DNA of 64,000 bases from the NCBI RefSeq assembly GCF_900112245.1, contig NZ_FOYX01000001.1, forward strand, positions 1,785,856 to 1,849,855, read 5' to 3'. Position 1 is the stretch's first letter; the number at the start of each line of letters is the position of its first letter. The translations under genes and the position numbers were made by a program. Under the pieces are notes generated by a model. That model had not been told where the DNA came from and ran no database searches. It was given only the letters and a program-made list of their open reading frames with translations. Positions 24,225 through 33,113 of the stretch are shown piece after piece. Origin of the DNA: Maribacter stanieri (GTDB lineage Bacteria > Bacteroidota > Bacteroidia > Flavobacteriales > Flavobacteriaceae).

Positions 24225-24622
24225 TGGAGCCGGAGGGATTCGAACCCTCGTCCAAACAAGCAATTAAAATGCTTTCTACATGCTTAGAATCTGATTGATT
24301 TTCGATGCGTACCTGACCAGAAACCGCCTAATACACACTTATCTTCTTAAGATTTTGGTGGTGTCGCCAAAGTGAGCGGACACCCTTATGTTGACTTTTC
24401 TGGTGCTCCTATAAGAATCGCCATCAACAAGGGCTATTCAGGAACATCTCGCTTCCCTACCTGGTAGGGACGAGGCTAAATCCTACTATAATTCAGATTA
24501 AGCGGCAAGAGCGTAATTATTTTCGCCAATTAAAAGTGTGAAAAATGAGATTAACGAGCTGTTTCCCAGCGCTCGACATGCTTACATTCCAACTGGTCTC
24601 GCTGTCAAAACCGGTCGGCCCC
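24225..24622 (-). ncRNA. ssrA: Transfer-messenger RNA
   Basis: The minus strand begins GGGGCCGACCGG and ends CCGGCTCCA, giving the acceptor stem GGGGCCG/CGGCUCC with one G-U pair and discriminator A; the CCA end is not encoded. The T arm reads GGGTTCGAATCCC. The tag frame at 24527-24498 reads GENNYALAA and stop, the usual Bacteroidota tag. tmRNA with SmpB frees stalled ribosomes and tags the peptide for proteolysis. Its 3' end is the integration site of the neighbouring island and remains intact. Confidence 0.97.
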
Positions 24623-24798
24623 AAAATGTAAAAGAACTTCCTAATCTAAATAATAGCTGCATCAAATTAATCGACTTCAACTATTAAATAGCGGGCAGCA
24701 AAGCTAACAAAACTTTACGATCCCCTATAATTTTTATTTTGACCGAAGCCAAGTGTTTCTAATTGCATATTTTAGTACAATATTTATACCAAACCTAT

Positions 24799-26004
24799 AT
24801 GAAGTTCGGAATCATCAGAGAACGTAAGGATCCACCAGATAAGAGGGTTGTTCTATCTCCAAAAGCATGTCAAAAAGTCTTAAAAACGCATACAAAGGCA
24901 CAAATAATTGTTGAGCCATCTCCTATTCGTGCTTATGCCGATGAGGATTATAAGCAATTAGGTATTACTGTTGCCAGTGAAATGGATAATTGTGATGTTC
25001 TTTTAGGAGTTAAAGAAGTGCCAATTGATTCCCTTATTCCCAATAAGAAGTATTTCTTCTTTTCGCATACTATAAAAAAGCAGCCGTACAATAGAGATTT
25101 GTTACGTGCTATTTTAGAAAAGAATATAGAAATGTATGACCATGAGGTTATTACCAACATGCAAGAACAACGTGTTGTTGCATTTGGTAGATATGCAGGT
25201 ATTGTTGGGGCGTATAACGGATTCAGAGCATACGGACTCAAATATAATGTGTTCACTTTGCCAAAAGCCAATGACCTGGCTGACCAAGCTGCATTAATTG
25301 CCGAACTTAAGAATCTCAAATTACCGAATATAAAAGTATTGTTAACTGGTAGGGGTAGAGTAGGTAATGGCGCAAGAGAAATGTTAGACGGAATGGGTAT
25401 GCGCAGAGTGACAGTTGCTGATTATTTGGAAGAGGAGTTCAAAGAACCAGTGTACTGCCAAATAGACGCTGGTGAATATAATAAGCGTAAAGATGGTGTT
25501 CGTGGTAATAAAGCGAATTTTTTTGCAAACCCAGAGGAGTATAAATCTAATTTCTTTCGTTTTGCAAAGGTGACGGATTTCTATATTGCCGGACATTTTT
25601 TTGGACAAGGTTCTCCATATTTATTTACAAGGGAAGATGCCAAGCATCAAGATTTTAAAATTCGTGTAGTTGCCGATATTAGTTGTGATATTGATGGACC
25701 GGTTGCTTCTACCATACGCCCTTCAACCATTGCTGATCCAATTTATGGATATGATGCTATGACGGAATCTGAAGCTGATTTCAAAAAACCTGAAGCAATT
25801 GCTGTTATGGCAGTTGATAATTTACCGTGTGAATTACCTAGAGATGCAAGTGAAGGTTTTGGTGAGGCATTTATTAAAAATGTAATTCCTGCCTTTTTTA
25901 ACGAAGATAAAGATGGTGTACTTGAAAGAGCTCGTATGACGCAAAACGGGAAGCTGACAGAACGTTATTCATATCTTCAAGACTATGTTGATGGTAAAGA
26001 ATAA
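24799..26004 (+). CDS. NAD(P)-dependent alanine/saccharopine-dehydrogenase-like oxidoreductase
   Basis: Starting at the second ATG gives 401 residues (MKFGIIRERKDPPDKRVVLSP); twelve upstream codons have no family similarity. The N-terminal domain has the AlaDh/PNT pattern (VVLSPKACQKV, KEVPIDSLIPNKKYFFFSHT) and residues about 180-200 carry a Rossmann dinucleotide motif TGRGRVGNGA. The C-terminal part (DISCDIDGPVASTIRPSTI) resembles lysine-forming saccharopine dehydrogenases. The exact substrate cannot be fixed. The gene is upstream-divergent from ssrA. Confidence 0.8.
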   Translation: MKFGIIRERKDPPDKRVVLSPKACQKVLKTHTKAQIIVEPSPIRAYADEDYKQLGITVASEMDNCDVLLGVKEVPIDSLIPNKKYFFFSHTIKKQPYNRDLLRAILEKNIEMYDHEVITNMQEQRVVAFGRYAGIVGAYNGFRAYGLKYNVFTLPKANDLADQAALIAELKNLKLPNIKVLLTGRGRVGNGAREMLDGMGMRRVTVADYLEEEFKEPVYCQIDAGEYNKRKDGVRGNKANFFANPEEYKSNFFRFAKVTDFYIAGHFFGQGSPYLFTREDAKHQDFKIRVVADISCDIDGPVASTIRPSTIADPIYGYDAMTESEADFKKPEAIAVMAVDNLPCELPRDASEGFGEAFIKNVIPAFFNEDKDGVLERARMTQNGKLTERYSYLQDYVDGKE

Positions 26005-26013
26005 ACTTAGGTT

Positions 26014-26406
26014 TTACTTTTTAAAATATTTTAATTGAAATCGTTTTTTGAATTCTAAACTGGTTACGGTAAGTATACCTAAAGTATATGCCAGTAAATC
26101 TTGAATGCTAAAATAGTTTCCGAAGATTAAGTTTGCCCATTTAGATTGTTCCACCCCAAAGTAGCTTAACATATTGGTAAGCTGCAAAAATTCAATTGCA
26201 TACGCTATAAGTAAAGTGATAATGCCCAGGGTAATATCATTTGCCTTCACGAAAGATTTAAAAAAGTAAAACATAAGAATGACCACAAGGTAATCTCCGA
26301 ATGTGTGTCGAATAAAGCCTGATTTTAAAAACACGGCAATTAAGATTTCGATTCCCAGCAGTGCAAGAAAGTATATAAAATAAATGTGGTTAAATTTGAA
26401 TTTCAT
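26014..26406 (-). CDS. DUF2809 family membrane protein
   Basis: The 130-residue protein has four membrane segments. The pattern FIRHTFGDYLVVILMFYFFKSF followed by a helix with IEFLQL and then SIQDLLAYTLG is typical of the DUF2809 family, whose function is unknown. It is the last gene of a minus-strand cluster of membrane proteins. Confidence 0.75.
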   Translation of the reverse strand: MKFKFNHIYFIYFLALLGIEILIAVFLKSGFIRHTFGDYLVVILMFYFFKSFVKANDITLGIITLLIAYAIEFLQLTNMLSYFGVEQSKWANLIFGNYFSIQDLLAYTLGILTVTSLEFKKRFQLKYFKK

Positions 26407-26417
26407 GTGTTGAAAGT

Positions 26418-26711
26418 TTAAGCGTTTATTAAATAGATATAAAGCATACTTATTGGGTAATTCATAATCAGTAAGACAAGCACCATGGTATGCTCTTGTA
26501 TATCCTTCGAATTACTAAGAACATTTACCAAAATTATAATCAACGCTATACAGGTAACGATGATATAGCTGAGATATAACATAATTCCTATAACGGTGGT
26601 GATTTCATTTTCTGGTATTAAGGCAATACACAGTAGTAAGGTCGAGACTAGGAAATACAATGAAACTACTCTCAAAATTCTACGGTTCCATTTATGTTTA
26701 AATAAAACCAT
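26418..26711 (-). CDS. Small membrane protein, paralogue of 28222-28512
   Basis: The 97-residue protein has three or four membrane segments and ends in NYPISMLYIYL. The gene at 28222-28512 has the same layout and a similar ending (NIPITIFYLNL), so the two are diverged paralogues flanking the DUF4173-type gene. Its start overlaps the stop of the upstream gene. Function unknown. Confidence 0.6.
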   Translation of the reverse strand: MVLFKHKWNRRILRVVSLYFLVSTLLLCIALIPENEITTVIGIMLYLSYIIVTCIALIIILVNVLSNSKDIQEHTMVLVLLIMNYPISMLYIYLINA

Positions 26712-28111
26712 TATTTGGTATCGTTTTTAGCTAGTTGGGCAAACGTATATTCTTGCCATGTTTTTTCTGATTGTAAGGTGATATATTCTTCGTGTTTTTC
26801 TAGAATACTAATGTTAAGATCATAATTAACTTCTTTCTCTTTAGCATAGTTATATAATTGAATGCTATTGGTATCCCCTAAATCGATGAGGTAATGAATA
26901 TCTGGATTTTCTAGTGTACTTAAATTAAAATACGTAATTGTTTTATCCCACGGCACTGCAGCGCTTAGTACTAAGAAAGTAAACACTGTGGCGATATTGG
27001 TGCGTACTAAATAAACAAAGCTTTTTATTTCCGCTACTTTAATATAGGCTGTAATTAATCCGGTAAGGGTAAGTAGCAGATATACGAAAACACCAATGCG
27101 TTTATAAGTAAGACCTAAGGCTTCAACATAGGTAAAGTTCTTGTAAGATGTAAAGACAATTAGTATAATATTTAAAGAGATCCAAACATAGGTTAGCGTT
27201 TTTATTTGCGTATTCTCTTTATAAAAATTGAGGTTTCCTCTAAAGAAATAAAGAATTAAAATAATTGCTAACACTATCGAAAACATTAGGGCATAGACAC
27301 CTTGATGAACAGATGCCGAATATTCTGCATTAGAAATATCGCCTTTTTGGAATAGGTAAATTCCGTCGGTTACTAAAAAGAATACCAGTAAAAAATTAAG
27401 GGCGATAAAAATAAATGAGCCTAAGGTATGCTCACTTTCAAGTTGCTTTTTTTGACCTATTATTTCTATTTCGGTCGGAGTCTCCAATTCGTTTTTCTGA
27501 GATACATCAACTGCTATTAATTCTTGTGCATCTAACGGACGTAAAATGTTTAGAAATATAACATACCCCAGAAATGTGAAGAATACCCAAGGGAAACTAA
27601 TAAAGTCAAAAGAGATTTGGTCTACCAGATTTTCAAAAACAGGATTCGCATTCTTATAAAGCGTGGCAAATAAGATTAGTAGAATACCAGCAAAGAAGCC
27701 ACCTTTTAAGCGGTTCAACAGTTTTGGTGAAGTCTCTTTCTTTGTATCTTTTTCTTCTTCTGAATTTTGTCTTTGAATGAAATTTGCGATAGACGCAACC
27801 AATAAATTAGTAAACCCAAGTAACCAAGAAAGGTATAATGAGGTTTTGCTTGATATGGACTTTCCTATGAACACCATCAATGCCATGAAATGAACAAATA
27901 CGGTAAACCCCGTTGGGTTAATAAGAATAAAGATGGAAGTTAAAATATAGGTAAGTGCATAGCCCCAAGACATGGCTCTAGTTTCTTTTAAGGTAGAGAC
28001 AAGCACTACCACTAAAATTGATATTAAGAATAGATTTAGACCAAAGCTTTTACTGTAGAATAATAAACTGAAGGCTAAGGCAGATAAGATTGATTTTATA
28101 TGAATATTCAT
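26711..28111 (-). CDS. Polytopic membrane protein, DUF4173/DUF4153-like
   Basis: The 466-residue protein has about twelve membrane segments with a charged loop near residues 115-130 (NSEEEKDTKKETSPK) and a soluble C-terminal tail of about 70 residues. Layout and the segment PLDAQELIAVD fit the DUF4173 family. Function unknown. It lies between two small paralogous membrane proteins in a minus-strand cluster that begins with the Coq4-like gene. Confidence 0.7.
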   Translation of the reverse strand: MNIHIKSILSALAFSLLFYSKSFGLNLFLISILVVVLVSTLKETRAMSWGYALTYILTSIFILINPTGFTVFVHFMALMVFIGKSISSKTSLYLSWLLGFTNLLVASIANFIQRQNSEEEKDTKKETSPKLLNRLKGGFFAGILLILFATLYKNANPVFENLVDQISFDFISFPWVFFTFLGYVIFLNILRPLDAQELIAVDVSQKNELETPTEIEIIGQKKQLESEHTLGSFIFIALNFLLVFFLVTDGIYLFQKGDISNAEYSASVHQGVYALMFSIVLAIILILYFFRGNLNFYKENTQIKTLTYVWISLNIILIVFTSYKNFTYVEALGLTYKRIGVFVYLLLTLTGLITAYIKVAEIKSFVYLVRTNIATVFTFLVLSAAVPWDKTITYFNLSTLENPDIHYLIDLGDTNSIQLYNYAKEKEVNYDLNISILEKHEEYITLQSEKTWQEYTFAQLAKNDTK

Positions 28112-28221
28112 AATATGATGTATTTAAAAGGTCGTTAATGATTAAAGTTATCTCAGTATCTTTTTGAATATGAATACAAGTATTAGGCTTGCAGATAGTT
28201 GTCGAAATTGTTTGTTATAAC

Positions 28222-28512
28222 CTATAAAAGATTTAGGTAAAAAATAGTAATGGGTATATTGACTATAACAATGAGCATGGTACTAATGTGTTCGGTGCAG
28301 TCTTTGTAGTACCGTATGCTATTTATTACTATGAGGAGAAGTAAAATTGTATTGGTAAAAGTAGCTAGAATCGTGTACAAGTAACCTATTCTTACAAAAT
28401 AGGAATCACCAGTTGTTTTAAATAATAGGAGTAAAACAGTACCAAGAATAAAGCTGATTATTGCAGTCAATACAGCTATATAATTAATTGAGTGTGTAAA
28501 TTTTGTTTTCAT
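28222..28512 (-). CDS. Small membrane protein, paralogue of 26418-26711
   Basis: The ATG at 28512 gives 96 residues (MKTKFTHSINYIAVLTAIISF) with three or four membrane segments; the frame is open upstream to 28647 but that part lies inside the Coq4-like gene. It starts 12 bases after the Coq4-like stop, so the two are probably cotranscribed. Function unknown. Confidence 0.6.
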   Translation of the reverse strand: MKTKFTHSINYIAVLTAIISFILGTVLLLLFKTTGDSYFVRIGYLYTILATFTNTILLLLIVINSIRYYKDCTEHISTMLIVIVNIPITIFYLNLL

Positions 28513-28523
28513 TATTGTAGGAT

Positions 28524-28976
28524 TTATGGAATTAAAAATGTGGATTTTATTCGTTGGATGGGTTGATGCAGCAGCTTCTGAAACTCTAATTGATGAAAGG
28601 GTAGTGCAGATTTTCCAAGTGTGTATTTCGATTTGAAGAATCTCCAATACTCCGGATATAGAATAGAACCTATTAATATTACGGTAAATAGGTAAAGACT
28701 TCTTTTTCCATTTCCCAATAAATAGAACTGCATGCTTATTTCTTCGGGTACCGTAGTTCCCGTGTTCGTGAGTACATGAAATACATCATGACTCTCTAGT
28801 TTTTCTTGTAACTGAAAGTTATTGGCAATAAGAAATTCACCCATATGATAGCCTAACGAGTTGCTTGGATACTCTTTTAGCACTTCAGCATTATATTGCC
28901 AAGCTTCATTTTTCTTGAAGTATTGATAGGGTGTCACGCTCCAATCATATAATTTTTCTAAAACGGTTGCTCTCAT
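28524..28976 (-). CDS. Coq4-like family protein
   Basis: The 150-residue protein carries the Coq4-type metal signature: SHDVFHVLTNTGTTVPEEISMQF (HD-x2-H with the downstream Glu about residue 78), plus NSLGYHMGEFL before it. In eukaryotes Coq4 is needed for ubiquinone synthesis; bacterial homologues in Flavobacteriaceae, which use menaquinone, are uncharacterised. A palindromic operator lies just upstream of the start. Confidence 0.75.
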   Translation of the reverse strand: MRATVLEKLYDWSVTPYQYFKKNEAWQYNAEVLKEYPSNSLGYHMGEFLIANNFQLQEKLESHDVFHVLTNTGTTVPEEISMQFYLLGNGKRSLYLFTVILIGSILYPEYWRFFKSKYTLGKSALPFHQLEFQKLLHQPIQRIKSTFLIP

Positions 28977-28994
28977 TATTTATTATTTTAAAAG

Positions 28995-29013
28995 TACTTT
29001 GAAATTCAAAGTA
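28995..29013. promoter_or_regulatory. Palindromic operator upstream of the Coq4-like gene
   Basis: TACTTTGAAATTCAAAGTA is a palindrome with 6-bp arms, 19 bases before the start at 28976. The same element with one change occurs at 29987-30003, upstream of the regulator's own operon. Confidence 0.7.
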
Positions 29014-29031
29014 AAATGATAAAAAAATATA

Positions 29032-29322
29032 TTACTTACCTATGAGTTTTTCTAAAGCATTAATATGCTTCTTAAATTGTGCTTTGCCAAGTGGGGTGGC
29101 AGAATAACGTGTGTTTGGTTTACGACCAATAAATTGCTTTTCCACTTTTATATATTCCTCTTTTTCGAGCGCTTTGGTGTGACTGGCTAAATTGCCGTCG
29201 GTTGCACCTAACAGTTCCTTCAACATTTTAAAATCAGCATAATCGTTCACCATTAGAATAGACATTATGCCCAATCGTATTCGGTGGTCAAAAGCTTTAT
29301 TTATGTTGTCAATTAAACTCAT
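29032..29322 (-). CDS. Small winged-helix transcriptional regulator
   Basis: The 96-residue protein is a stand-alone wHTH (HTH_34 type): FDHRIRLGIMSILMVNDY, the recognition helix region ATDGNLASHTKALEKEEYI and the wing KQFIGRKPNTRYSATPLG. Such regulators commonly control neighbouring membrane-protein operons. It lies 20 bases after the membrane-protein gene on the same strand, and the duplicated palindrome around it is the likely binding site. Confidence 0.9.
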   Translation of the reverse strand: MSLIDNINKAFDHRIRLGIMSILMVNDYADFKMLKELLGATDGNLASHTKALEKEEYIKVEKQFIGRKPNTRYSATPLGKAQFKKHINALEKLIGK

Positions 29323-29342
29323 ATATCAATAGCTAACTAATC

Positions 29343-29978
29343 TTAATTTCTATCATACTTATAATACATTAATCCACCATATAGAATATGGCAAACGCCA
29401 AACCCTAAAGCCCAAAAATACAATCCATATCCTATAAACTGAGTATTAATCAATCCAATTGCTATAAAAGCTAAACCCATATAACGTACATCGCCCATGG
29501 TATACTTGCTTGCATTTACACAAGCCAGACCATAAAATATAAGCGTCGCAGGAGCAACGAGACCGGCAATACCCTGTTGCATTAATACTAGGCAGAAAAA
29601 ACCACCGACAACTAAAGGAATTAGAAAGTTAAATACCAGTCGTTTACTTGTGCTGTCCCAAATTTTCTCGCCACTTTTTTTGGCTTTTCTTAAGGTCATT
29701 ATAAATCCGGTAAATGCAGCTAAAACTAAAACGGCAGTTGCGATGATTGTTAAATCTTTAACCACATCAGTTCCCCAAAGAGAGGTGCTTCTTCCAGAAA
29801 GACCATCATAGTTGCTGGTAGAAAAACTTTTTAACCTAGTGTATGCTAATCCTGCACCTATTAACGCGTATACGCCAGCTAGAATACCAGATAGGCCACT
29901 TAGAGAAATAAATCGTGAAGAACGATTCATTAAATTCTTGATTTCGGTAATATCGTTTAGATACTTATTTGCCTCCAT
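29343..29978 (-). CDS. Six-helix membrane protein of unknown function
   Basis: The 211-residue protein has six membrane segments, the first from about residue 25. It is of a kind often found before a small wHTH regulator in Flavobacteriaceae. It forms an operon with the regulator at 29032-29322. Function unknown. Confidence 0.75.
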   Translation of the reverse strand: MEANKYLNDITEIKNLMNRSSRFISLSGLSGILAGVYALIGAGLAYTRLKSFSTSNYDGLSGRSTSLWGTDVVKDLTIIATAVLVLAAFTGFIMTLRKAKKSGEKIWDSTSKRLVFNFLIPLVVGGFFCLVLMQQGIAGLVAPATLIFYGLACVNASKYTMGDVRYMGLAFIAIGLINTQFIGYGLYFWALGFGVCHILYGGLMYYKYDRN

Positions 29979-29986
29979 ATTAAAGT

Positions 29987-30003
29987 ACTTTGAAATACAA
30001 AGT
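29987..30003. promoter_or_regulatory. Second copy of the palindromic operator
   Basis: ACTTTGAAATACAAAGT differs by one base from 28996-29012. On the minus strand it overlaps TAACTTTG, a match to the -7 consensus, so a bound protein would block transcription of the membrane-protein/regulator operon. Confidence 0.7.
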
Positions 30004-30055
30004 TAAATTAAATATGGAATTCAGCACTATAGATTTTAAAAAAAAATGATTTTTA

Positions 30056-31171
30056 CTACTTAACCGTAATGCTGTATGAAATTGTAGGTTGTTGTTTTGG
30101 CGCTGTAAAACAACCTAGTGCTTTTAGTTTTAATAAGACTTCGCGCTTATTTTCTAATGTTTTAAGGGATATTTTTTTTGTTTCGCCGGCTTTAATTTCA
30201 AATACAGGTGAGTTGTCGTAAAAAGTGTATTCAGATTCATTTTCAAAAAGAAGGTCACTACTGGTAATATTTTTTACTTCTAGAAGAAGTACATGTGTGT
30301 TGTTGGCATAACTGGCTTTTTCAACTATCAGGCTTTGCTCTAAAAGCGGAATTAAAAATTCTTCCTTACCAACCATTAGGTCATTGTACACCGCAACTGT
30401 TCTTCCTGCAAATAGCGCTTCTTGCATACTTTCTATGCTCCTTTCCTTTGCAAATACCAGCGTAATTGGTCGTTGGTTGCCTTTTTCAGTATAATCCCAA
30501 TCTATGAGTCCGTGAATGTCACTGGTACCCATTATGGTTAGATTATGTTCTAAAGCTAACGCTAATGATTCTTGAGCATAATCCACAGAATTGATTACTT
30601 CTATTCCGTGTAATTCACCCTTTTTTAAGCGTTCTTTTTGAAAGTCGCTGAATATAGGATTTCCTTTTGGAGATTGATTATACCATGCCGGATGGTTCCA
30701 AAATACAAAAGCACCTTGTTTTTTGGCTTCCATAAAAGCATCTTCTGCCTTGTCTTGTAAAATAGGATTTGCATCTTTTATAAAAACGGCATTATTGTGA
30801 CCCGCAGGTTCGCTTCTCGTGATTTCTGATCCATGAACAATCATTAAATCATGCTCCTTGGCTTCCGCCATAGCAATAGTATAAGAACGGTTTCTATCTG
30901 GATGCGGAATGTCAGTTAAGTGTGGTTGATATTCTAAATGTTCAGTTAATGAAATAGCATCCAAGTTATCTCGTAGTGCCTCCATCACTCTAATATTAGG
31001 CCAAACATATCCATCTGAGAAAACGGTATGAATATGTAAATCTGTCTTTAGACTTTTATACCCTGGTATATCTGGAAAATTTAGAGGTCGTGCACTGCTA
31101 TGCTTATGCTCTTGTGCTAGAATAGAAAAGGAGATTAATAAGAAATAAAGAAAGGCAAGTCGAGTTTTCAT
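30056..31171 (-). CDS. Exported PHP-domain phosphoesterase (Sb-PDE-like)
   Basis: The 371-residue protein has a signal peptide ending SILAQ. The PHP metal motifs are clear: DLHIHTVFSDG, SLTEHLEYQP, IVHGSEITRS, FWNHPAW and GTSDIHG. PHP proteins are metal-dependent phosphoesterases; exported versions in this phylum are annotated as Sb-PDE family phosphodiesterases. The C-terminal 100 residues form a beta-rich domain. It stands between the regulator cluster and the iron-uptake cluster and need not belong to either. Confidence 0.85.
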   Translation of the reverse strand: MKTRLAFLYFLLISFSILAQEHKHSSARPLNFPDIPGYKSLKTDLHIHTVFSDGYVWPNIRVMEALRDNLDAISLTEHLEYQPHLTDIPHPDRNRSYTIAMAEAKEHDLMIVHGSEITRSEPAGHNNAVFIKDANPILQDKAEDAFMEAKKQGAFVFWNHPAWYNQSPKGNPIFSDFQKERLKKGELHGIEVINSVDYAQESLALALEHNLTIMGTSDIHGLIDWDYTEKGNQRPITLVFAKERSIESMQEALFAGRTVAVYNDLMVGKEEFLIPLLEQSLIVEKASYANNTHVLLLEVKNITSSDLLFENESEYTFYDNSPVFEIKAGETKKISLKTLENKREVLLKLKALGCFTAPKQQPTISYSITVK

Positions 31172-31250
31172 GAGTCGGTTATTTATCCAAATGTATGAAA
31201 ATCGACTCGCCTATCTATAAATGAGGTGTTTACTATAGATTAATAAATGG

Positions 31251-32813
31251 TTATTTATTGATGCTATTATTTTTCTGAGTCTTAATAATTTTGCTAAAAA
31301 TGAGCAGACCAACTATGCCAATAACAATCCAAAAAATATCTATGAACAAAATTTGGTCATATCCCTTTTCAAAGCTTACCCATATCCAATTGCCTGTACA
31401 GATACCATTCACAATTGGTATGCTTAAGCCAATTATACTGCCAGAAAGTAAACTGTAGGTATTGGTGAGATAATTGTCTTTTTTTAATATGAAGAAAATA
31501 GAAATCAATAACCACCCTATAAAATAAAACTGGTAGAGAAGGCTCATTCCCGCAGGATTCACCACTTTAACTAATATAAATGATAAAGCTGTTATAGGGT
31601 ACATACTTAAACAAATGGCTAAATAGTACCTGACTACTGCCTCATTGAATTTTCTTTTTTTAACGGGAATATTTTTCTTGTTTCTGGCGGTCAACCATAT
31701 AAGTACACCGCTCAGTATTACGAAACAACCAATAAGACCTAGTAAAAATGAAATGATGCGCAACCCATATCCACCATAATCACCAAAGTGCAATCGATAG
31801 AAGATACCTTTAACCGCATCTAAGTAAGATGTTTTTTGGGTAGGGTCTTTAATACCATATATACTACCGTCTGTTACATTATATATGGTATATCCGTAGC
31901 CGTTAATTTTATTTTTATAATCTAGATTTCCACTAACAGATACATGCATCCCTTTATCTCCATAATTGAAAATATGAACTTCGTTCACATTAAAATTATT
32001 CCATTTAGACTTTACTTGTTTTACGTAGCTATTAATATTTATTGATTTATTTATAGGCGTATTTTGAAATTCGAAATGTGGATGCGCATATTCTAAATCT
32101 TCATATAGTTTTTTATCATCGCCATCATATAGCGCTAATACCGTAGGTGCCACCAAAAGTATTTTTAACATAAAAAAAGTTCCTGTAACTGCATATACCA
32201 ATTGAAACGGAAAACCAATAACACCTAATGCAGTATGTGCATCTGTCCAAACTGTTTTTAACTTAGTCATTGGTCTGAAAACATAAAAGTTGGAAATAAT
32301 TTTATCCCAATGGACCACTATGCCGGTAATTAATGCGAACAAGAAAAATAGGGCTACAAAACCAGATAGGTAATACCCGAACGGGTGTGGCATTTGAGCG
32401 AAAAAATGTAAACGATATAGGAATTCGCCTAATGAGTAGGAGGTAGCATAATCAGTAGTAGATTTGTCATCTGTATTTAAATAGTAAAATGCACCTGCAG
32501 CTTTTTCTTTGGTAAGTAAAGTATCTTTTGAAGCTCCTAAGTTTACACCAATATGTTGTTCATTGTAGTACTGCTTAAACTCAATGTCTCGACCAAACAA
32601 GTTTCTTTCCTTGGACATTTGCTCCAAGGTCTCATCAAAATCTAAGTTTATTTCTTCTGGCGCTTTAACCGTGTGGCCGCGCTCCCAATTAACAATTTCA
32701 TCTCTAAAAAAGGAAAAGGAGCCAGTGAAGAAAATTACATAGAGTGCTACACTTATTACAATGCCACTAACCGTATGTAAATGAAATAAAATGTTATATG
32801 TTCTTTTAGACAT
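31251..32813 (-). CDS. PepSY-associated TM-helix protein
   Basis: The 520-residue protein has an N-terminal membrane helix (LHTVSGIVISVALYVIFFTG), two PepSY-like extracytoplasmic segments, further membrane helices with the heme-ligand-like histidines found in this family (LHFFAQMPHP, WTDAHTALG, LHFGDYGGYG) and a hydrophobic C-terminus. Members of this family are linked to siderophore uptake and may reduce ferric chelates. It overlaps the upstream gene by one base, within a minus-strand iron-type operon. Confidence 0.85.
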   Translation of the reverse strand: MSKRTYNILFHLHTVSGIVISVALYVIFFTGSFSFFRDEIVNWERGHTVKAPEEINLDFDETLEQMSKERNLFGRDIEFKQYYNEQHIGVNLGASKDTLLTKEKAAGAFYYLNTDDKSTTDYATSYSLGEFLYRLHFFAQMPHPFGYYLSGFVALFFLFALITGIVVHWDKIISNFYVFRPMTKLKTVWTDAHTALGVIGFPFQLVYAVTGTFFMLKILLVAPTVLALYDGDDKKLYEDLEYAHPHFEFQNTPINKSININSYVKQVKSKWNNFNVNEVHIFNYGDKGMHVSVSGNLDYKNKINGYGYTIYNVTDGSIYGIKDPTQKTSYLDAVKGIFYRLHFGDYGGYGLRIISFLLGLIGCFVILSGVLIWLTARNKKNIPVKKRKFNEAVVRYYLAICLSMYPITALSFILVKVVNPAGMSLLYQFYFIGWLLISIFFILKKDNYLTNTYSLLSGSIIGLSIPIVNGICTGNWIWVSFEKGYDQILFIDIFWIVIGIVGLLIFSKIIKTQKNNSINK

Positions 32814-33112
32814 TATATAAGAGGGTTTAGAGCTTTACCGTAAAACATTATTATTGCCAGTATAATGGAGGTTATAACGTAAATACCCCAAATTTTCCAT
32901 CCGTTTTTAGCCAAAAAAGCTATAATCATTAAGCAGACCCAAAGTATTATAGCGCTGTAAGTGCTGGTAATTATTACATCAACATGGTCTAACCAACTGG
33001 CAATGGCCAAGTGAAAAAGTATTGAAACGATAAAACCACCTATAATGGCAGCCGTAATTTTAGAAAAGCGAGGCCAAAAAGACGGATTCAGATATTTTGA
33101 ATTAGCGGGCAT
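32813..33112 (-). CDS. Small membrane protein in the iron-uptake operon
   Basis: The 99-residue protein has three membrane segments and starts MPANSKYLNPSFWPRFSKI. Similar small proteins usually accompany PepSY and TonB-receptor genes. One base separates it from the gene upstream and it overlaps the PepSY gene. Confidence 0.65.
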   Translation of the reverse strand: MPANSKYLNPSFWPRFSKITAAIIGGFIVSILFHLAIASWLDHVDVIITSTYSAIILWVCLMIIAFLAKNGWKIWGIYVITSIILAIIMFYGKALNPLI

Positions 33113-33113
33113 A

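Larger units (their letters stand above)
13883..24236. mobile_element. Genomic island integrated at the 3' end of ssrA
   Basis: About 10.3 kb lies between the core repeat at 13883-13895 and the ssrA end at 24224-24236. Inside are a tyrosine recombinase at the left end, a serine recombinase at the right end, an excisionase-type HTH protein, a Rha-like regulator and mostly unknown small genes. Insertion into a tmRNA end and short direct repeats at the borders are classic for islands moved by tyrosine recombinases. No conjugation, capsid or replication genes are recognisable, so it is probably a non-autonomous or satellite element. The exact borders are inferred. Confidence 0.75.

Noticed and set aside
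13883-24236. Prophage or integrative conjugative element
   Set aside because: No capsid, tail, terminase, relaxase or type IV secretion genes were recognised.
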